A stretch of DNA of 64,000 nt, from the NCBI GenBank assembly GCA_964016885.1, contig OZ024744.1, positions 70,999,348 to 71,063,347 of the forward strand, given 5' to 3'. The stretch comes from Eledone cirrhosa (Eukaryota > Mollusca > Cephalopoda > Octopoda > Eledonidae). Position 1 is the first letter of the stretch. Each line of letters starts with the position of its first letter. This document shows positions 43,541 to 54,413 of this stretch, piece after piece. Made by a program: the position numbers and the translations under genes. A model generated the notes under the pieces. That model ran no database searches. It was not told the DNA's origin and was given only the letters and a program-made list of their open reading frames with translations.

Positions 43541-44190
43541 GTTAACAAACGATGCAGCAACACACAACACACGCACACACACACACACACACACAAACGA
43601 GACAACTACACACACACACGCACACGCACACAGTAGCATTCCACCATATGAACATATTACACTGCCAATACAGAGGAACAAGGCACAACACACGCACACA
43701 CACACACTCAAGCGAGACAACAACACACGCACACACACACACAGTAACATTTAACAAACAGGCAGAGAATGGACTGACAGCTAGCGCCACCCCACTCCCT
43801 CATTCGGCCGCTGACCTCTGCCCGACCGACCCCATTACACGCGCACGCGCGCTCTGCCGAATACCTCAGATATTCAAAACAACAAACAGCGGAGGACGCG
43901 TTTCGCACCTGTCCGACAGACAACCTTTCCCCCACCCCAGAAAAAAACCCCAGTTGATGGATGTGAATCCGAAATATATAGGGACTATTAAATCTCTCCC
44001 AAGGTAACTCTCTCTTGTGTTGTTTTATCCTTTATAATCTTCCCTTCATTCTTCTACACATCTTACACATCTTATACACACCACACATCTCAACGTACAC
44101 CCACTTACATCTCTCTCTCCACCACCGGATCTTGTTACCCGGAGATTTACCCATTTGCATTGTCGAGGCTTCCAAACGACTTAAAGATTT
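43541..44190 (+). mobile_element. Penelope-like 3' UTR, right arm
   Basis: CA tracts at 43573-43635 and 43690-43745, GCGCACGCGCGC near 43845, then AT-richer DNA with CTTACACATCTTATACACA. It continues to CCAAACGACTTAAAGATTTA. His/Thr-rich frames across the CA tracts are artefacts. Confidence 0.85.
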
Positions 44191-44199
44191 ATATATATA

Positions 44200-44282
44200 T
44201 TTATTTATTTATTATAAGAACAGATTTAAGTTTAAGCAAAGAATCACTGCTTTCACCCTTAACGGGATCTTCTGAAACTCAT
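44200..44282 (+). mobile_element. Dispersed Helitron 5'-region fragment
   Basis: AACAGATTTAAGTTTAAGCA, CTGCTTTCACCCTTAACGGG and TCTTCTGAAACT match 31593-31660 and the complement of 33690-33750. Confidence 0.7.
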
Positions 44283-44299
44283 ATATATATATATATATA

Positions 44300-44887
44300 T
44301 ATATAATCAAGGTTTAGCAAATAGAGAAAAAGTTTTAAAATAAATTTTTTAAAGTTTACTGTACCTACTATATTTACCCTTACCGTGCGGTTTCAAGTCT
44401 CAAAATAAATGGATAATCCATGTGGACTACCATTGAGAAGGAGGGTTCTTCTCACTCGGAGAATATAAAATTCCCAAATTCAAATCACGAACTGGCGCCA
44501 TACAGAACTGTTCCCAGATGAGACTGTATGATAAAGAAACAATCTTGTCTAGTGCCGTGTGTAAAGATAGAAGGCAAGGGTGGAAAGGTCAATGTCCTGC
44601 CACTAGAAATAGCAGCAGTTAAAACAACCAAAATGTTATCTTGATCTTAGGGGAGATTAATATTAATAAAGTATGTTTTCCTACATGCAAAAAATGCATA
44701 TAGGGATACATGTATTATCCAACCGTATGCCAATGTGGTTCTATGGCAGGTTAATAAATTAATGAGCCAGAACATATATAATCAAGGTTTAGCAAATAGA
44801 GAAAAAGTTTTACAATAAATTTTAAAAAGTTCACTGTACTTACTATATTTACCCTTAGGTATGTATGCATTTTTGGGGGACACCCTG
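44300..44887 (-). mobile_element. DNA-transposon remnant with a duplicated end block
   Basis: A block with TCAAGGTTTAGCAAATAGAG and CTACTATATTTACCCTTA occurs at 44307-44390 and again at 44780-44857. The right end is GGGGACACCCTG next to TATATA, i.e. CAGGGTGTCCCC on the minus strand with a TA flank, a mariner-like terminal pattern. The left terminus was not found. Confidence 0.55.
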
Positions 44888-44895
44888 TATATATC

Positions 44896-45237
44896 ATCAT
44901 CAACATCATCATCATTTTACGTCCGCTTTTCCCTGCTTGCAAGGGTGGGATGGGAACTGATTCTGGCTTGATTTCTACAGCTGGATGCCCTTCCTAACAC
45001 CAACCTCATTTACAGTGAGTGCTGGGTGCTTTTTTGCCATGGCACCTCCACGACCACTTTGCAGTGGAATGATAGGGACCCCAGTCCCTATCATCTCATT
45101 TCTACAGCTGAGTAAACTGGAGCAATGTGAAATAAAGTGTCTTGCTCAAGGAAACAACATCACCAGGTCTGAGAATTGAACTCACAACCTTTCGATTGCA
45201 AGCCCAATGCTCTAAACACTAAGCCATGTGCTTCCAT
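44896..45237 (-). mobile_element. SINE B, full length
   Basis: As at 40883 but with GGGACCCCAGTCCCTATCAT intact, and the head ...CACTAAGCCATGTGCTTCC at 45237. L-ii-type terminus with ATCATCATC at the left. 45238-45437 shows nothing recognisable. Confidence 0.93.
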
Positions 45238-45437
45238 ATATATATATAAATTAAACAATGTTCAACTTTTATATATATGACCCTGCAGGTATTGAATACT
45301 CAACGACATGTAATAAGATATCACCTTTCCACAAAAACAAATTTCACTTTGTTCTGACAAGATATTCATATCTACACTTCATTGAATTTTCATTGAATTC
45401 TAATAATAAGGTTAGATAAACATGACAAACACAGAGA

Positions 45438-45624
45438 TATAATAATTGTTTCTACTTTTGGCACAAGGCCAGCAATTATCCCAGTGCATTACTGGTACTT
45501 TATTTTATCGACCACATAAGGATGAAAGGCAAAGTTAACCTCAGCGAGATTTGAACTCAGATCGTAAAGGGACGTAACTATGCTGGAAAGCATGGCGTCG
45601 AACCCTCTACCGATACTGCCAATC
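45438..45624 (-). mobile_element. Group A SINE
   Basis: Short form, all blocks preserved, from TTGTTTCTACTTTTGGCACA to CTACCGATACTGCCAATCC. Confidence 0.9.
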
Positions 45625-45769
45625 CACTGTCATATTAGTTGGATGCTTATTAGAAAAGGAAAATAGATGTTTCAACATATCGGGCATTAGTCCTTCATCA
45701 GAAAAGGGCCAAGTTTGGAGAAAGAGGAGGTTGGAAGTTTGAGGAGAAAAAAGATTCCATCAGGATATA

Positions 45770-46180
45770 TCATCATTGTTTAATGTCCATCTTCCATGTT
45801 AGTATGGGTTAGACAGGTCGTTCCATTTGAGGTAAGTTGGGTCAGGTGACCATGTCATACTCATACAAGACTGTTTCTGGCTAGGTTTCTATGGCTGGAT
45901 GTCCTTCCTAAATCCAACCACATTTAAAGTGTGTGCTGGATGCTTTTTGCCGTGACTCTTACACAACCACTTTACTGTGTGGGCTGGGTGGTTTTTGTCA
46001 TGATACCTACATGACCACTTTACAGTGTGGGCTGGATATGTTTTGTTCACAGTATAAGGGTGGTGTGGGTAGAAGTGGGTGGGTGGTATAGTGGTTAGGA
46101 GGGGCCTACTAGTATGTTTGAGTCTGTGCACATGGAAAGACATGTCTTCTGTATTACTACATAATGCCAAAGATCTCGAT
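45770..46180 (-). mobile_element. L-i LINE 3' end
   Basis: Minus strand: terminus (complement of CATCTTCCATGTTAGTATGG), GGAAGGACATCCAGCCATAG, two core modules, and the end of the coding region at 46100-46180 with the TCTTCTGTATTACTACATAA complement shared with 49290. 46190-46525 is AT-rich without features. Confidence 0.83.
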
Positions 46181-46525
46181 TTATATATTGGAAGGATGAT
46201 ACTGTCAGTAAAAACACATGCACCAGTTTAGTTTCATTTTGATTTCATTATTCATCAGGTAACTAATCTATTCTTTAGTTAGTTTAGAAACTGAATGGTT
46301 ATTTAGTTGTCAAAGTTCTTTCATCACACAATCTATGGCATTCTCAATGATTATGTTTGCTACTTTGTGTCTTCTCCTTATTTTGATTTTGTTTTATTTA
46401 TTTCATCCTGTCTTTCTGTGGTTTTAACACAATTGCGTGTCAAGAAACTTGCAAAACAAATACATAAAATAAAGTATATAATGTGGATAATACTCTAACT
46501 TGATAACCTGACAATGTCTCTAGTG

Positions 46526-46735
46526 ATGGTGACACACAAAAAGTATTCATGTAGGGCACATTGAAATCTGGTAGTACTGGTGACACAATAATATACACTC
46601 AATACACTCTGTAAAGTGGTTTGCATTAGGAATGGCATCCATTTGTAGAAACCATGCCAAAACATGGAACATGAACAAGGTTTAGTTACTATGTCTTGGA
46701 CCGTGATAATATTTGTAACCCATGTGACATGATGA
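46526..46735 (+). mobile_element. Decayed LINE/SINE tail with two core modules
   Basis: GACACACAAAAAGTATTC and GACACAATAATATACACTC modules precede GCATTAGGAATGGCATCC and GTAACCCATGTGACATGATG. 46740-47083 is unassigned. Confidence 0.72.
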
Positions 46736-47083
46736 TGAGGTTAATATACACAGATACACAAACAAGAGGGCAGAATTGCAGTCACTGACAAAACCATGAC
46801 AGTGAGTATTGGCAAAGGTTAATTAAGGAGTAACTTTTGTAGGAAGAAGTGGGTCATATTGGTTGACTGGACCTTGAAGGACAAGAGTCTCAGCTACAGA
46901 GGCAGTGGATGAAGAGGAATTATAATTAAGAGATTAGTGTGACTGGGATGGGTTGACATGAAATAGAAATAGGAACAAGAGTTGATAGGTTTATAAAAGA
47001 TAGAGGTGGAGAGGTGGAGATGGTGACAAGAAATGAAAGTGTCTTGGTAGTTCTTATTGTTGTTGTTGTTGTTATTTAATCTC

Positions 47084-47515
47084 AGGTAGGGTAGTGAATT
47101 GACAGAGTCATTAGAGTATCAGACAAATGCTTAGCAGTATTTGTTCTGGTTCTTTACATTGAGTTCAAATCCCACTAAAACCAACTTTGCCTTTCATCCA
47201 CTCAAGATTAATAAAGTACCAGTTGATATAATTAGTCATTTCTACTTTAGGCATAAGGCCAGCAATTTTGAGGGGAGGGGAAAGTCATTAAATCACCCCT
47301 AGTGTGTTACTGGTACTTTATTTTATCGACCCCGTAAGGATGAAAGGCAAAGCTAACCTCAGCGGGATTTGAACACAGAACGTAAAGGGACGTAACTCTA
47401 TACTTGAAAGCATGATGTCCAATGCTCTACTAATACTGCCAATCCACTAGTTGATATAATTACTGCTCCCTTATGATTCCCCCTAAATTGATGGCTTTGT
47501 GTTTAAATTAGAAAC
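47084..47515 (+). mobile_element. Group A SINE, split by a younger SINE
   Basis: Left part 47084-47234 has the head, B-box-like GAGTTCAAATCCC, TTTGCCTTTCATCC and AAAGTACCAGTTGATATAAT. Right part 47463-47515 has the tail ATTCCCCCTAAATTGATGGC and TTAGAAACTG. The middle is another SINE. Confidence 0.9.
47235..47448 (-). mobile_element. Group A SINE inserted in another SINE, 14-bp TSD
   Basis: Direct repeats AGTTGATATAATTA at 47221-47234 and 47449-47462 flank it. 214 bp, extended-tail version with AAAGTCATTAAATCACCCCT. Confidence 0.93.
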
Positions 47516-47529
47516 TGTTATTTAGTCCC

Positions 47530-47800
47530 AGGTCAGTTCCAATCAAGTGGATCTATGGCTAAAAATAATCCAGCTATAATCATGCCATCCAGTCTTTTTC
47601 CTATATACAAAAATAACAGAACTACATTATCCTGTGTGTTCTTTTTTTTCTCCAAGACATTAGAGTGTGATTTAAAGGAGATTTGGCTGCTATTTCTAGC
47701 AGCCACACAGAAGCTCTCTCTCATTGGCTTCAGATATAAGATGACAGAAGTGGTAGATATGGTAGAGGTGAATCTTATGCAGCAGCCAGTCTGAGAAAGG
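47530..47800. other. Unassigned, with NR-like traces
   Basis: The minus strand at 47530-47620 gives IGKRLDGMIIAGLFLA, weakly like the GKRLDGMTIFPF segment of NR. + strand 47668-47695 matches the dispersed block at 25937. Too decayed to define. Confidence 0.4.
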
Positions 47801-47811
47801 GACCCCCGTAA

Positions 47812-48070
47812 GGTGGCGTGGCTGTTACAGCAGATGTTGCTGGTCATTGTCTATGGAAATGCCTTTGCCATTTTGTACATGGGGCACAGCTGAACCACCG
47901 CTCTGATTTAGGTGTAGTGTCTGTCACCCTTTCCCCTTCCCCTTTCTTTCTTCTGTTGCCTAATAGTCCTTACTCTTTTCCCTCTTTTTCCTCTCATTTA
48001 TGTCATTTGTAGTCCTTTCCAATACAACTTTCTTTTTCTATATGTTTGATTAAATATTAAATTCTTTATT
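47812..48070 (+). mobile_element. NR-family LINE 3' end
   Basis: + strand VAGHCLWKCLCHFVHGAQLN and then SVTLSPSPFFLLLPNSPYSF parallel the minus-strand VAGHCLQKYLCYFGHEMQPK and SLSPSPLPPFLSLSNSPFFF at 28020-28200. The 3' UTR (CCTTTCCAATA..., ATATGTTTGATTAAATATTA) is also shared. 48071-48500 holds nothing else recognisable. Confidence 0.72.
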
Positions 48071-48507
48071 ATTTTTATGTAATTTTATCTTAGGAATATA
48101 TTTGAGTACTTTGAAATAGAATAATGAAAAAGTAAAAATAATTTTTTTAATTTCTCAAATAAAAGGCGGTGCCCCAGCATGGCCTCAGCCTGCTGGTTGG
48201 AACACATAACAGAGTAATAGAGCAAGTCTATCAGTCAAAATGGAAAGTTTTTTTTTTTTTCCATCTGACAAATTGAACTGAAAGGCTCCCTCATTCAATA
48301 AAGGATTCTGATGGTAATGTAGAAATTTCTTTTTCACAACACACTGACATGCCCCAGATTTTGTTTCTGGTATATTTAACCCTTGACATTGCAGAACATT
48401 AGTAGTCATCTGGAATTCTATTGAAGATATTTGTTTATTTATTAGAAGAGTGTTGGTAAGTACTCTTTACATACACACAATTACACATACCATCACACAT
48501 ACATATA

Positions 48508-48833
48508 TAGACGAGTTGAGAAAGAAACTGGGTATAAGAGGGATAAGTTGTGGTCTGCAGGAGAGAAGGCTGAGATGGTATGGACATGTGATGCACATGG
48601 AGGATGACCGCTGGGTAAAGAAAGGCCAAGAAATCCCAATAGAAGGAAGACACAGTAGAGGTAGACCACGAAAAACATGGGCGGAGGTGGTGAGAGCAGA
48701 CCTCAGATCGCTGAAACTCACCAAGGAGATGACGAAGGACCGTGACAAGTAGAGAGATGCTGTGCTGAATAGGACCCATCCAACCCTTGCAAGCAGGGAA
48801 AAACAGACGTAAAATGATAATGATGATGATGAT
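48508..48833 (+). mobile_element. L-ii LINE 3' fragment
   Basis: DELRKKLGIRGISCGLQERR, LRWYGHVMHMEDDRWVKKGQ, SRGRPRKTWAEVVRADLRSL, a stop at DRDK, then the L-ii terminus GCAAGCAGGGAAAAACAGAC and ATGATGATGATG. Confidence 0.9.
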
Positions 48834-48856
48834 ACATACATATATATGCATGTATA

Positions 48857-49752
48857 ATCATCATCATCATCTTCGTATAACGTCCATTTTCCACGCTAAC
48901 ATGGGTTAGACGGGAGTTGCCCCACGAGGCAAGGTTGGTCGGGTGACCGTGTCTCACTCGTATAGGACTATCTGGCAGGTTTTCTACGGCTGGATGCCCT
49001 TCCTAACACCAACCACATTTACAGTGTGGAACTGAGAGGTTTTTACCGTGTTACCTACACGGCCACATTACAGCGTGGACTGTGTGTTTTTTTCTCGTGA
49101 CACCTACACAATCTCGATCTCATTATCTCATTTATTTGGACTGGATATTGTGGTACCAACTCTACAGAGAGAGGGTGGTGTTGGTGGGAGTGGGAGGATA
49201 GGGTAGGGGTAGTGGATTGGGGTATATATTTGGTTAAGAGGTTTCTACTGAATGTAGGTTTCGCTTTGTACATAGGCAAGGTAGGTCTTCTGTATTACTG
49301 CGTAGCGCCAAAGATCTCGGTCCAGTGACATTGTTTTAGAGAGGTGCAAGTGTGTAAGGTCGGAATTTATCAGATCGTCCCAGGTTTTACTGGGTCTACC
49401 TACTCCGTAACTACCATCAATTTTGATCGCCCTGCACTTTTTTATACAGCTGTCATCTTTCATGCGCATATCACGTGGCCATACCAACGTAGTCTTCTCT
49501 CAAGTAAACAGCATCTGATCCCTCTTATTCCTAATTTCTCACTTAGTTCATTTATGCTTTGCCGTTCACGTATATTACTATTACACATCCAACGGAGCAT
49601 GCAAGCTTTGTTCCTTTCCAGTCTACACAGGTCCTCTGCACGTAATGCCCATGTCTCACTGCTATGTAGCATTGCTGTTCGTATACAGGCATCATACAAT
49701 CTGCCTTTCATTTTTAGAGAGAAACCTTTTGTGGCCAACAGCGGTATAAGCT
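48857..49752 (-). mobile_element. L-i LINE with open C-terminal frame
   Basis: Minus strand from 49750: TKGFSLKMKGRLYDACIRTA, MLHSSETWALRAEDLCRLER, NKACMLRWMCNSNIRERQSI, RRLRWYGHVICA, then a one-base shift into MRMKDDSCIKKCRAIKIDGS, YGVGRPSKTWDDLINSDLTH and LDRDLWRYAVIQKTYLAYV. The 3' UTR has two modules and the L-i terminus (complement of CCACGCTAACATGGGTTAG) with ATCATCATC. Confidence 0.9.
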
Positions 49753-49765
49753 CTCTATATATATG

Positions 49766-50225
49766 TCATCATCATCATCATCATCACCGTTTTACGTCCG
49801 TTCTTCCACGCTAGCATGGGTTAGACGGGTTGTCCTGTTGTGGGCAGTGTCTGGTCGGCTGACCATGCCTTGCTCATACAGGAACTGATCTGGCTTGATT
49901 TCTACAGCTGGATGCCCTTCCTAACACCAACCTCATTTACAGTGAGTGCTGGGTGCTTTTTCGTGGCGCCTACACGTCCACTTTACAGTGTGGGCTGGGT
50001 GCTTTTTTGCCGTGGCACCTCCACGACCACCTTGCGGTGGGGGGGGGGGGCATATTGTTTATATGCTTCAGCATGTACCCATGGGAGGTCGGGTACCCTG
50101 TATTACTGCGTGACGCCAGAAGTCACGGTCGTGTGTCATTGACTTTGAGAGGTGTAGTTGGGTAAGGTCGGCTTTTATCACCTCATCCCAAGTCATCTTG
50201 GGTCTCCCCACTCCGCGGTTTCCAT
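49766..50225 (-). mobile_element. L-i LINE 3' fragment, adjacent to the previous copy
   Basis: Same strand and order as 48857-49752 but starting at the RPRKTW region (complement of CTTGGGTCTCCCCACTCCGC). Two core modules; an 11-G run at 50039-50050 has expanded next to the GGTGG of the module. Confidence 0.88.
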
Positions 50226-50295
50226 CATATATGTATATATATATATATATGTGTGTGTGTGTATATCTATGTATATGTAATGTATATATATGTAT

Positions 50296-50590
50296 GGTCC
50301 CATAACTCCTGATAGAGTCGTAGGGTGCCGTATATGACGTTTCTTGGGAATTTTAAGCCTGGCAGAGCCCATCACTCTCCAGGCCTGAGTGTAGCAGATT
50401 TCTTCCAGAGAAAGATAGAAAGTGTGAGAGAGAGAGAGAGGGGGGGGGGAGAATGAGAAAGAGATACAGAGGAAGAATCGACTCCAACACTAGACTGGTA
50501 CTTTTTTTATCGACCTCGAAAGGATGAAAGGCAAAGTTGACCTTGGCGGGATTTGAACTCAGAGAGAAGAGAGCTGGAACGAATACCATA
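50296..50590 (-). mobile_element. Group A SINE, long form
   Basis: Minus strand copy with CTCCAGGCCTGAGTGTAGCA, an internal GA/G tract (50425-50450) and B-box complement GGATTTGAACTCAG. Confidence 0.88.
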
Positions 50591-50615
50591 AATACATATA
50601 TATATATATATATGT

Positions 50616-50718
50616 ATATATTATAAAGAGTCGGGACCTGATGGCTGATTCTGGAGTCTGGAACTAGCTGTTGAAACCGCAAGAGCTCAGCTGTCGGGTC
50701 CCAACTCTTTATAATATA
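50616..50718. repeat. Foldback with 22-bp outer arms
   Basis: TATATTATAAAGAGTCGGGA at the left pairs with GGGTCCCAACTCTTTATAAT at the right. It is followed by ACTCTACTACCC-CAAGTATTGAGTACTCTG, which also follows the foldback at 51486. Confidence 0.82.
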
Positions 50719-51068
50719 TCCATACTCTACTACCCCCAAGTATTGAGTACTCTGTTGAGTACAGGTGTGAAAAAAACTATATATTTTTGCCTGTCTAAAA
50801 TTCCAGTAGTAAGCAAGAGGAAGCATTGTTGTCCTGATGAAAGCCAGAGCTCGAAATACATAAAAAATTATCCTCTGCTGCTTCTGCTGGAATCTGCTAG
50901 AAGGCGCTGGCCATCAGCCTTCTATTCATAGCTGAGCTTTCAAAATGTTTATTTATTAAACATACCGTATATCTTTAGATATATACATATATCTATACAG
51001 CTATGCATACATATATGTATACATACATATATGTATACAGCTATGCCGAAGCTAAATTTTATATATAT

Positions 51069-51110
51069 ACTAGACAACCCGCGACCCGTTGGGTCACGTT
51101 CACTTCAGAA
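51069..51110 (-). mobile_element. Helitron-type 3' end fragment
   Basis: On the minus strand CAACGGGTCGCGGGTTGT then CTAG and T, after a short hairpin-capable sequence. Nothing upstream identifies the rest. Confidence 0.5.
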
Positions 51111-51189
51111 TATTTTTTCACTTAAAAATAATTTTTAAATAATTAAAATATACACAGACATATATATAATGTGAAATGAAACTGGAAGG

Positions 51190-51263
51190 CCCATATATAT
51201 ATATATATACGTGTGTGTATGTATATATATATAAATGTGTGTGTGTATATATATATGTATATA

Positions 51264-51334
<71 letters not shown>

Positions 51335-51377
51335 CACATGCTAGCGTGGAAAATGGACGTTAAACGAAGATGATGAT

Positions 51378-51440
<63 letters not shown>

Positions 51441-51443
51441 GTA

Positions 51444-51485
<42 letters not shown>
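51190..51485. repeat. TA tracts around a 45-bp LINE terminal block
   Basis: TA dinucleotides at 51190-51331 and 51380-51485. Between them ACACATGCTAGCGTGGAAAA, TGGACGTTAAACGAAG and ATGATGATGA, i.e. only the L-i terminus (+). Confidence 0.9.
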
Positions 51486-51487
<2 letters not shown>

Positions 51488-51595
51488 AAAAAGTATTACC
51501 CCGACGGCAGAGCTCAAGCCGTTTCGACGGCTATTTCTGTCCAGAAATAGCCGTCAAAACGGCTTGAGCTCTGACGTTGGGCTCATACTTTTTCC
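51486..51595. repeat. Foldback, 54-bp arms, 2-nt loop
   Basis: GGAAAAAGTAT...CTATTTCTG pairs with CAGAAATAG...ATACTTTTTCC around TC at 51540-51541. CAGAGCTCAAGCCGTTT pairs with its complement. Mismatches are few. Confidence 0.9.
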
Positions 51596-51673
51596 TATTT
51601 CCCACTCTACTACCCTAAGTATTGAGTACTCTGGTGCGTTATGGTCCATCTGGTTCCTTACACAATTCCTTTG

Positions 51674-51708
<35 letters not shown>

Positions 51709-52179
51709 GGTGTCTGTGATCTATATACACTGGTCATAGACACACACATATATATATATACACACACACTGACATATATATATATACACAACAACACCAC
51801 CAGCTCTCTCTCTCTCTCTCTCTTTCATTCTCCTTCTCTGTCTCCTCTCCCTCTCTCTATGTCTCTCTTTCAATCTACTCTCTCACAACCACTACCTATT
51901 TCTCTCTATCCTTCTCTCTCTCTCTCTCTGTTTATGAAGGTACCTTTGACTCTTACGCCACTGGACAGCATTTAGTTTGAGTCAGATGCCGTGACCTCAG
52001 GCAGACGAGCAGTACTGTTGGTAAGGGTCAAAACTGCCAAAGTCTACCTCAACAGCTGATGAACTGGAGTTCTGTGTTCTTCGTTTGTACTTGTATTTTT
52101 ATTTTTTTATTTTTTAATATTTCCCCTTAAAAATTGTTTTTCTTTCATTGTCTTGTCCTCTCTTTGTTAATTTTTTAAA

Positions 52180-52182
<3 letters not shown>
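51596..52182. other. TA and CT tracts, no gene
   Basis: TA tracts at 51675-51708 and 51745-51785, CT-rich tract at 51803-51930, then unassigned DNA to 52182. Confidence 0.7.
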
Positions 52183-52260
<78 letters not shown>

Positions 52261-52336
52261 CATTCACACACACACAGACACACAGACACACACACACACA
52301 CACGCACACACACATATGCACGCGCACACACACACA
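52183..52336. repeat. TA then CA tract
   Basis: Pure TA (52183-52252) followed by CACACA with AGA and CGCG variants (52253-52336), abutting the 3' tail of the LINE on the right. Confidence 0.94.
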
Positions 52337-52832
52337 TCATCATCATCATCATCATCATTTTACGTCCGCTTTTCTCTGATTGCAAGGGTTAGACGGGTGC
52401 TATTCAGCATCTCTCCACTTGTCACGGTCCTTTGTCATCTCCTCCATGAGCTTCGGCGATCTGAGGTCAGCTCTCACCACCTCCGCCCATGTTTTTTGAG
52501 GTGTACTTCTACTGCGTCTTCCTTCTACTGGGATTTCTTGGCCTTTCTTTACCCAGCGGTCATCCTCCATGCGCATCACATGTCCATACCATCTCAGCCT
52601 TCTCTCCTGCATACCACAACTTATCCCTCTTATACCCAGTTTCTTTCTCAACTCATCCATGCTTGATCGTTCACACTCAATGACATTGCACATCCAAAGG
52701 AGCATGCTTGCTTCATCTCTCTCCAGCCGTTGCATATCCTCTGCAGTTACTGCCTGTGTCTCACTATCATGCAGCTTCACGCTCCTCACACAGGCTCCAT
52801 ATAACTGGCCTTTTGTACGCAGGGAGAAACCT

Positions 52833-52838
<6 letters not shown>
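52337..52838 (-). mobile_element. L-ii LINE 3' fragment
   Basis: Minus strand: KGFSLRTKGQLYGACVRSVK, LHDSETQAVTAEDMQRLERD, EASMLLWMCNVIECERSSMD, RRLRWYGHVMRMEDDRWVKK, QKTWAEVVRADLRSPKLMEE, then the terminus with an internal deletion and ATGATGATGATG. A TA tract follows on the right (52837-52872). Confidence 0.9.
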
Positions 52839-52872
<34 letters not shown>

Positions 52873-52875
<3 letters not shown>

Positions 52876-53209
52876 ATCATTCTTTGTAACCACTAAATTT
52901 ATCATCTCAGTAAAAAAAAAAAGACACATACACACAAAAAATAAAAATAAAATTATAAACACCAACAAAATTTTTTGCAAGGTAATGGGAAACAAATGGG
53001 TTAATTGAGAACAATTAGACATCTTTAAAAGTTGTTTTGCCATTTTGGAATTAAATTTCGAGAGTAGATGATAGGAAAGATTACTACCAGTAAATAGTGT
53101 CTTATCAACAGAAATGTTATTTCACAGTTAATATACCTATATATAAATTGGTAACTCCGCCCCCCCCCCTCTCTCTCTATATATATGTACAATATATATA
53201 TATATATAT

Positions 53210-53269
<60 letters not shown>

Positions 53270-53547
53270 ATATATAAATATTGGCTCGCCAATATGGCCA
53301 ACTGAATATGGAAGGGACTTTTTGTCTCCCCTTTTTTTTCTTCATTTTCCCTCGTTCCTTCCTTTTATCACTCTTAACTTACTATTTATCTTCTATTTCT
53401 AACTCCCATCTTCTAGTGTTCGAAACGTTAAGACTCTCTTCCTGCTATTTCAAGTGTTAAACTAATATATTTCTTCCATGTACTGTTCCGTTTGTTTTTG
53501 TTATTTCTGTTTACCTTTTACATACATATATATATATATATATATTT
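52873..53547. other. AT-rich stretch with TA tracts
   Basis: A C run at 53160-53168 and TA/GTACAATA tracts (53178-53277) that fold on themselves. No gene. Confidence 0.65.
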
Positions 53548-53832
53548 CCTGGGCGGCAAATTGGCAGAGTCGTCGAGACATCAGCTAGAATGCTTTACGG
53601 TATCCGTCCCACCTCATTGCACACTCGAGTTCAAATCCTGCCGTGGTTAACTTTGCCTTTTGAGGTTGATAAAAAAAAAAGTACCAGTCCAGTACTGGGG
53701 TTGATTCTTCCTCTATAGAAAAAAATCGGCTGTGTTCAGACCTGGAGAAGGTTGGGCTCTGCCAGGTTTAAAAGTACCCTAGACATACCGTATGACGGTG
53801 CCTCTATGACTCCACAAGGAGTTATTATGGGA
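53548..53832 (+). mobile_element. Group A SINE, long form, + strand
   Basis: TGGGCGGCAAATTGGCAGAG head, B-box-like GAGTTCAAATCCTG, TTTGCCTTTTGAGG, ATAGAAAAAAATCGGCTGTG, CAGACCTGGAGAAGG and the end AAGGAGTTATTATGGG. The internal (GA)n of other copies is absent. Confidence 0.87.
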
Positions 53833-53884
53833 TCTTTATTCTTATCCTATATATATATCCTCCCCTTGTTAATTTTCCTAAGAT

Positions 53885-53934
<50 letters not shown>

Positions 53935-54084
53935 GGTGTATTATTTTCTGAAGAAAAAAAGTGGCAGTAACTTCAAAATTTCCAGTTTCGTTTTGGTTAG
54001 GTTGCTTCATTTGTTGCCTGTATCCTGCTGCAGAAAGTTCTCTATATTGTTCACATTAGGTCAGTAATGATAGAAGGTAGGTGG

Positions 54085-54413
<329 letters not shown>

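Larger units (their letters stand above)
41268..44190 (+). mobile_element. Penelope-like element with inverted 3' duplicate
   Basis: Core: a reverse transcriptase (42190-43200) followed by a GIY-YIG domain (43202-43540) and a 3' region to about 44190. The 3' part, from the GIY-YIG codons outward, is present again as a near-identical inverted copy at 41268-42183. The arms match at CTTTAAGTCGTTTGGAAGCC (left) and its complement (right) and differ mainly in CA/GT tract lengths and scattered bases. RT plus GIY-YIG is the diagnostic architecture of Penelope-like elements. The RT N-terminal part is missing at the junction (about 42184). Confidence 0.9.
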
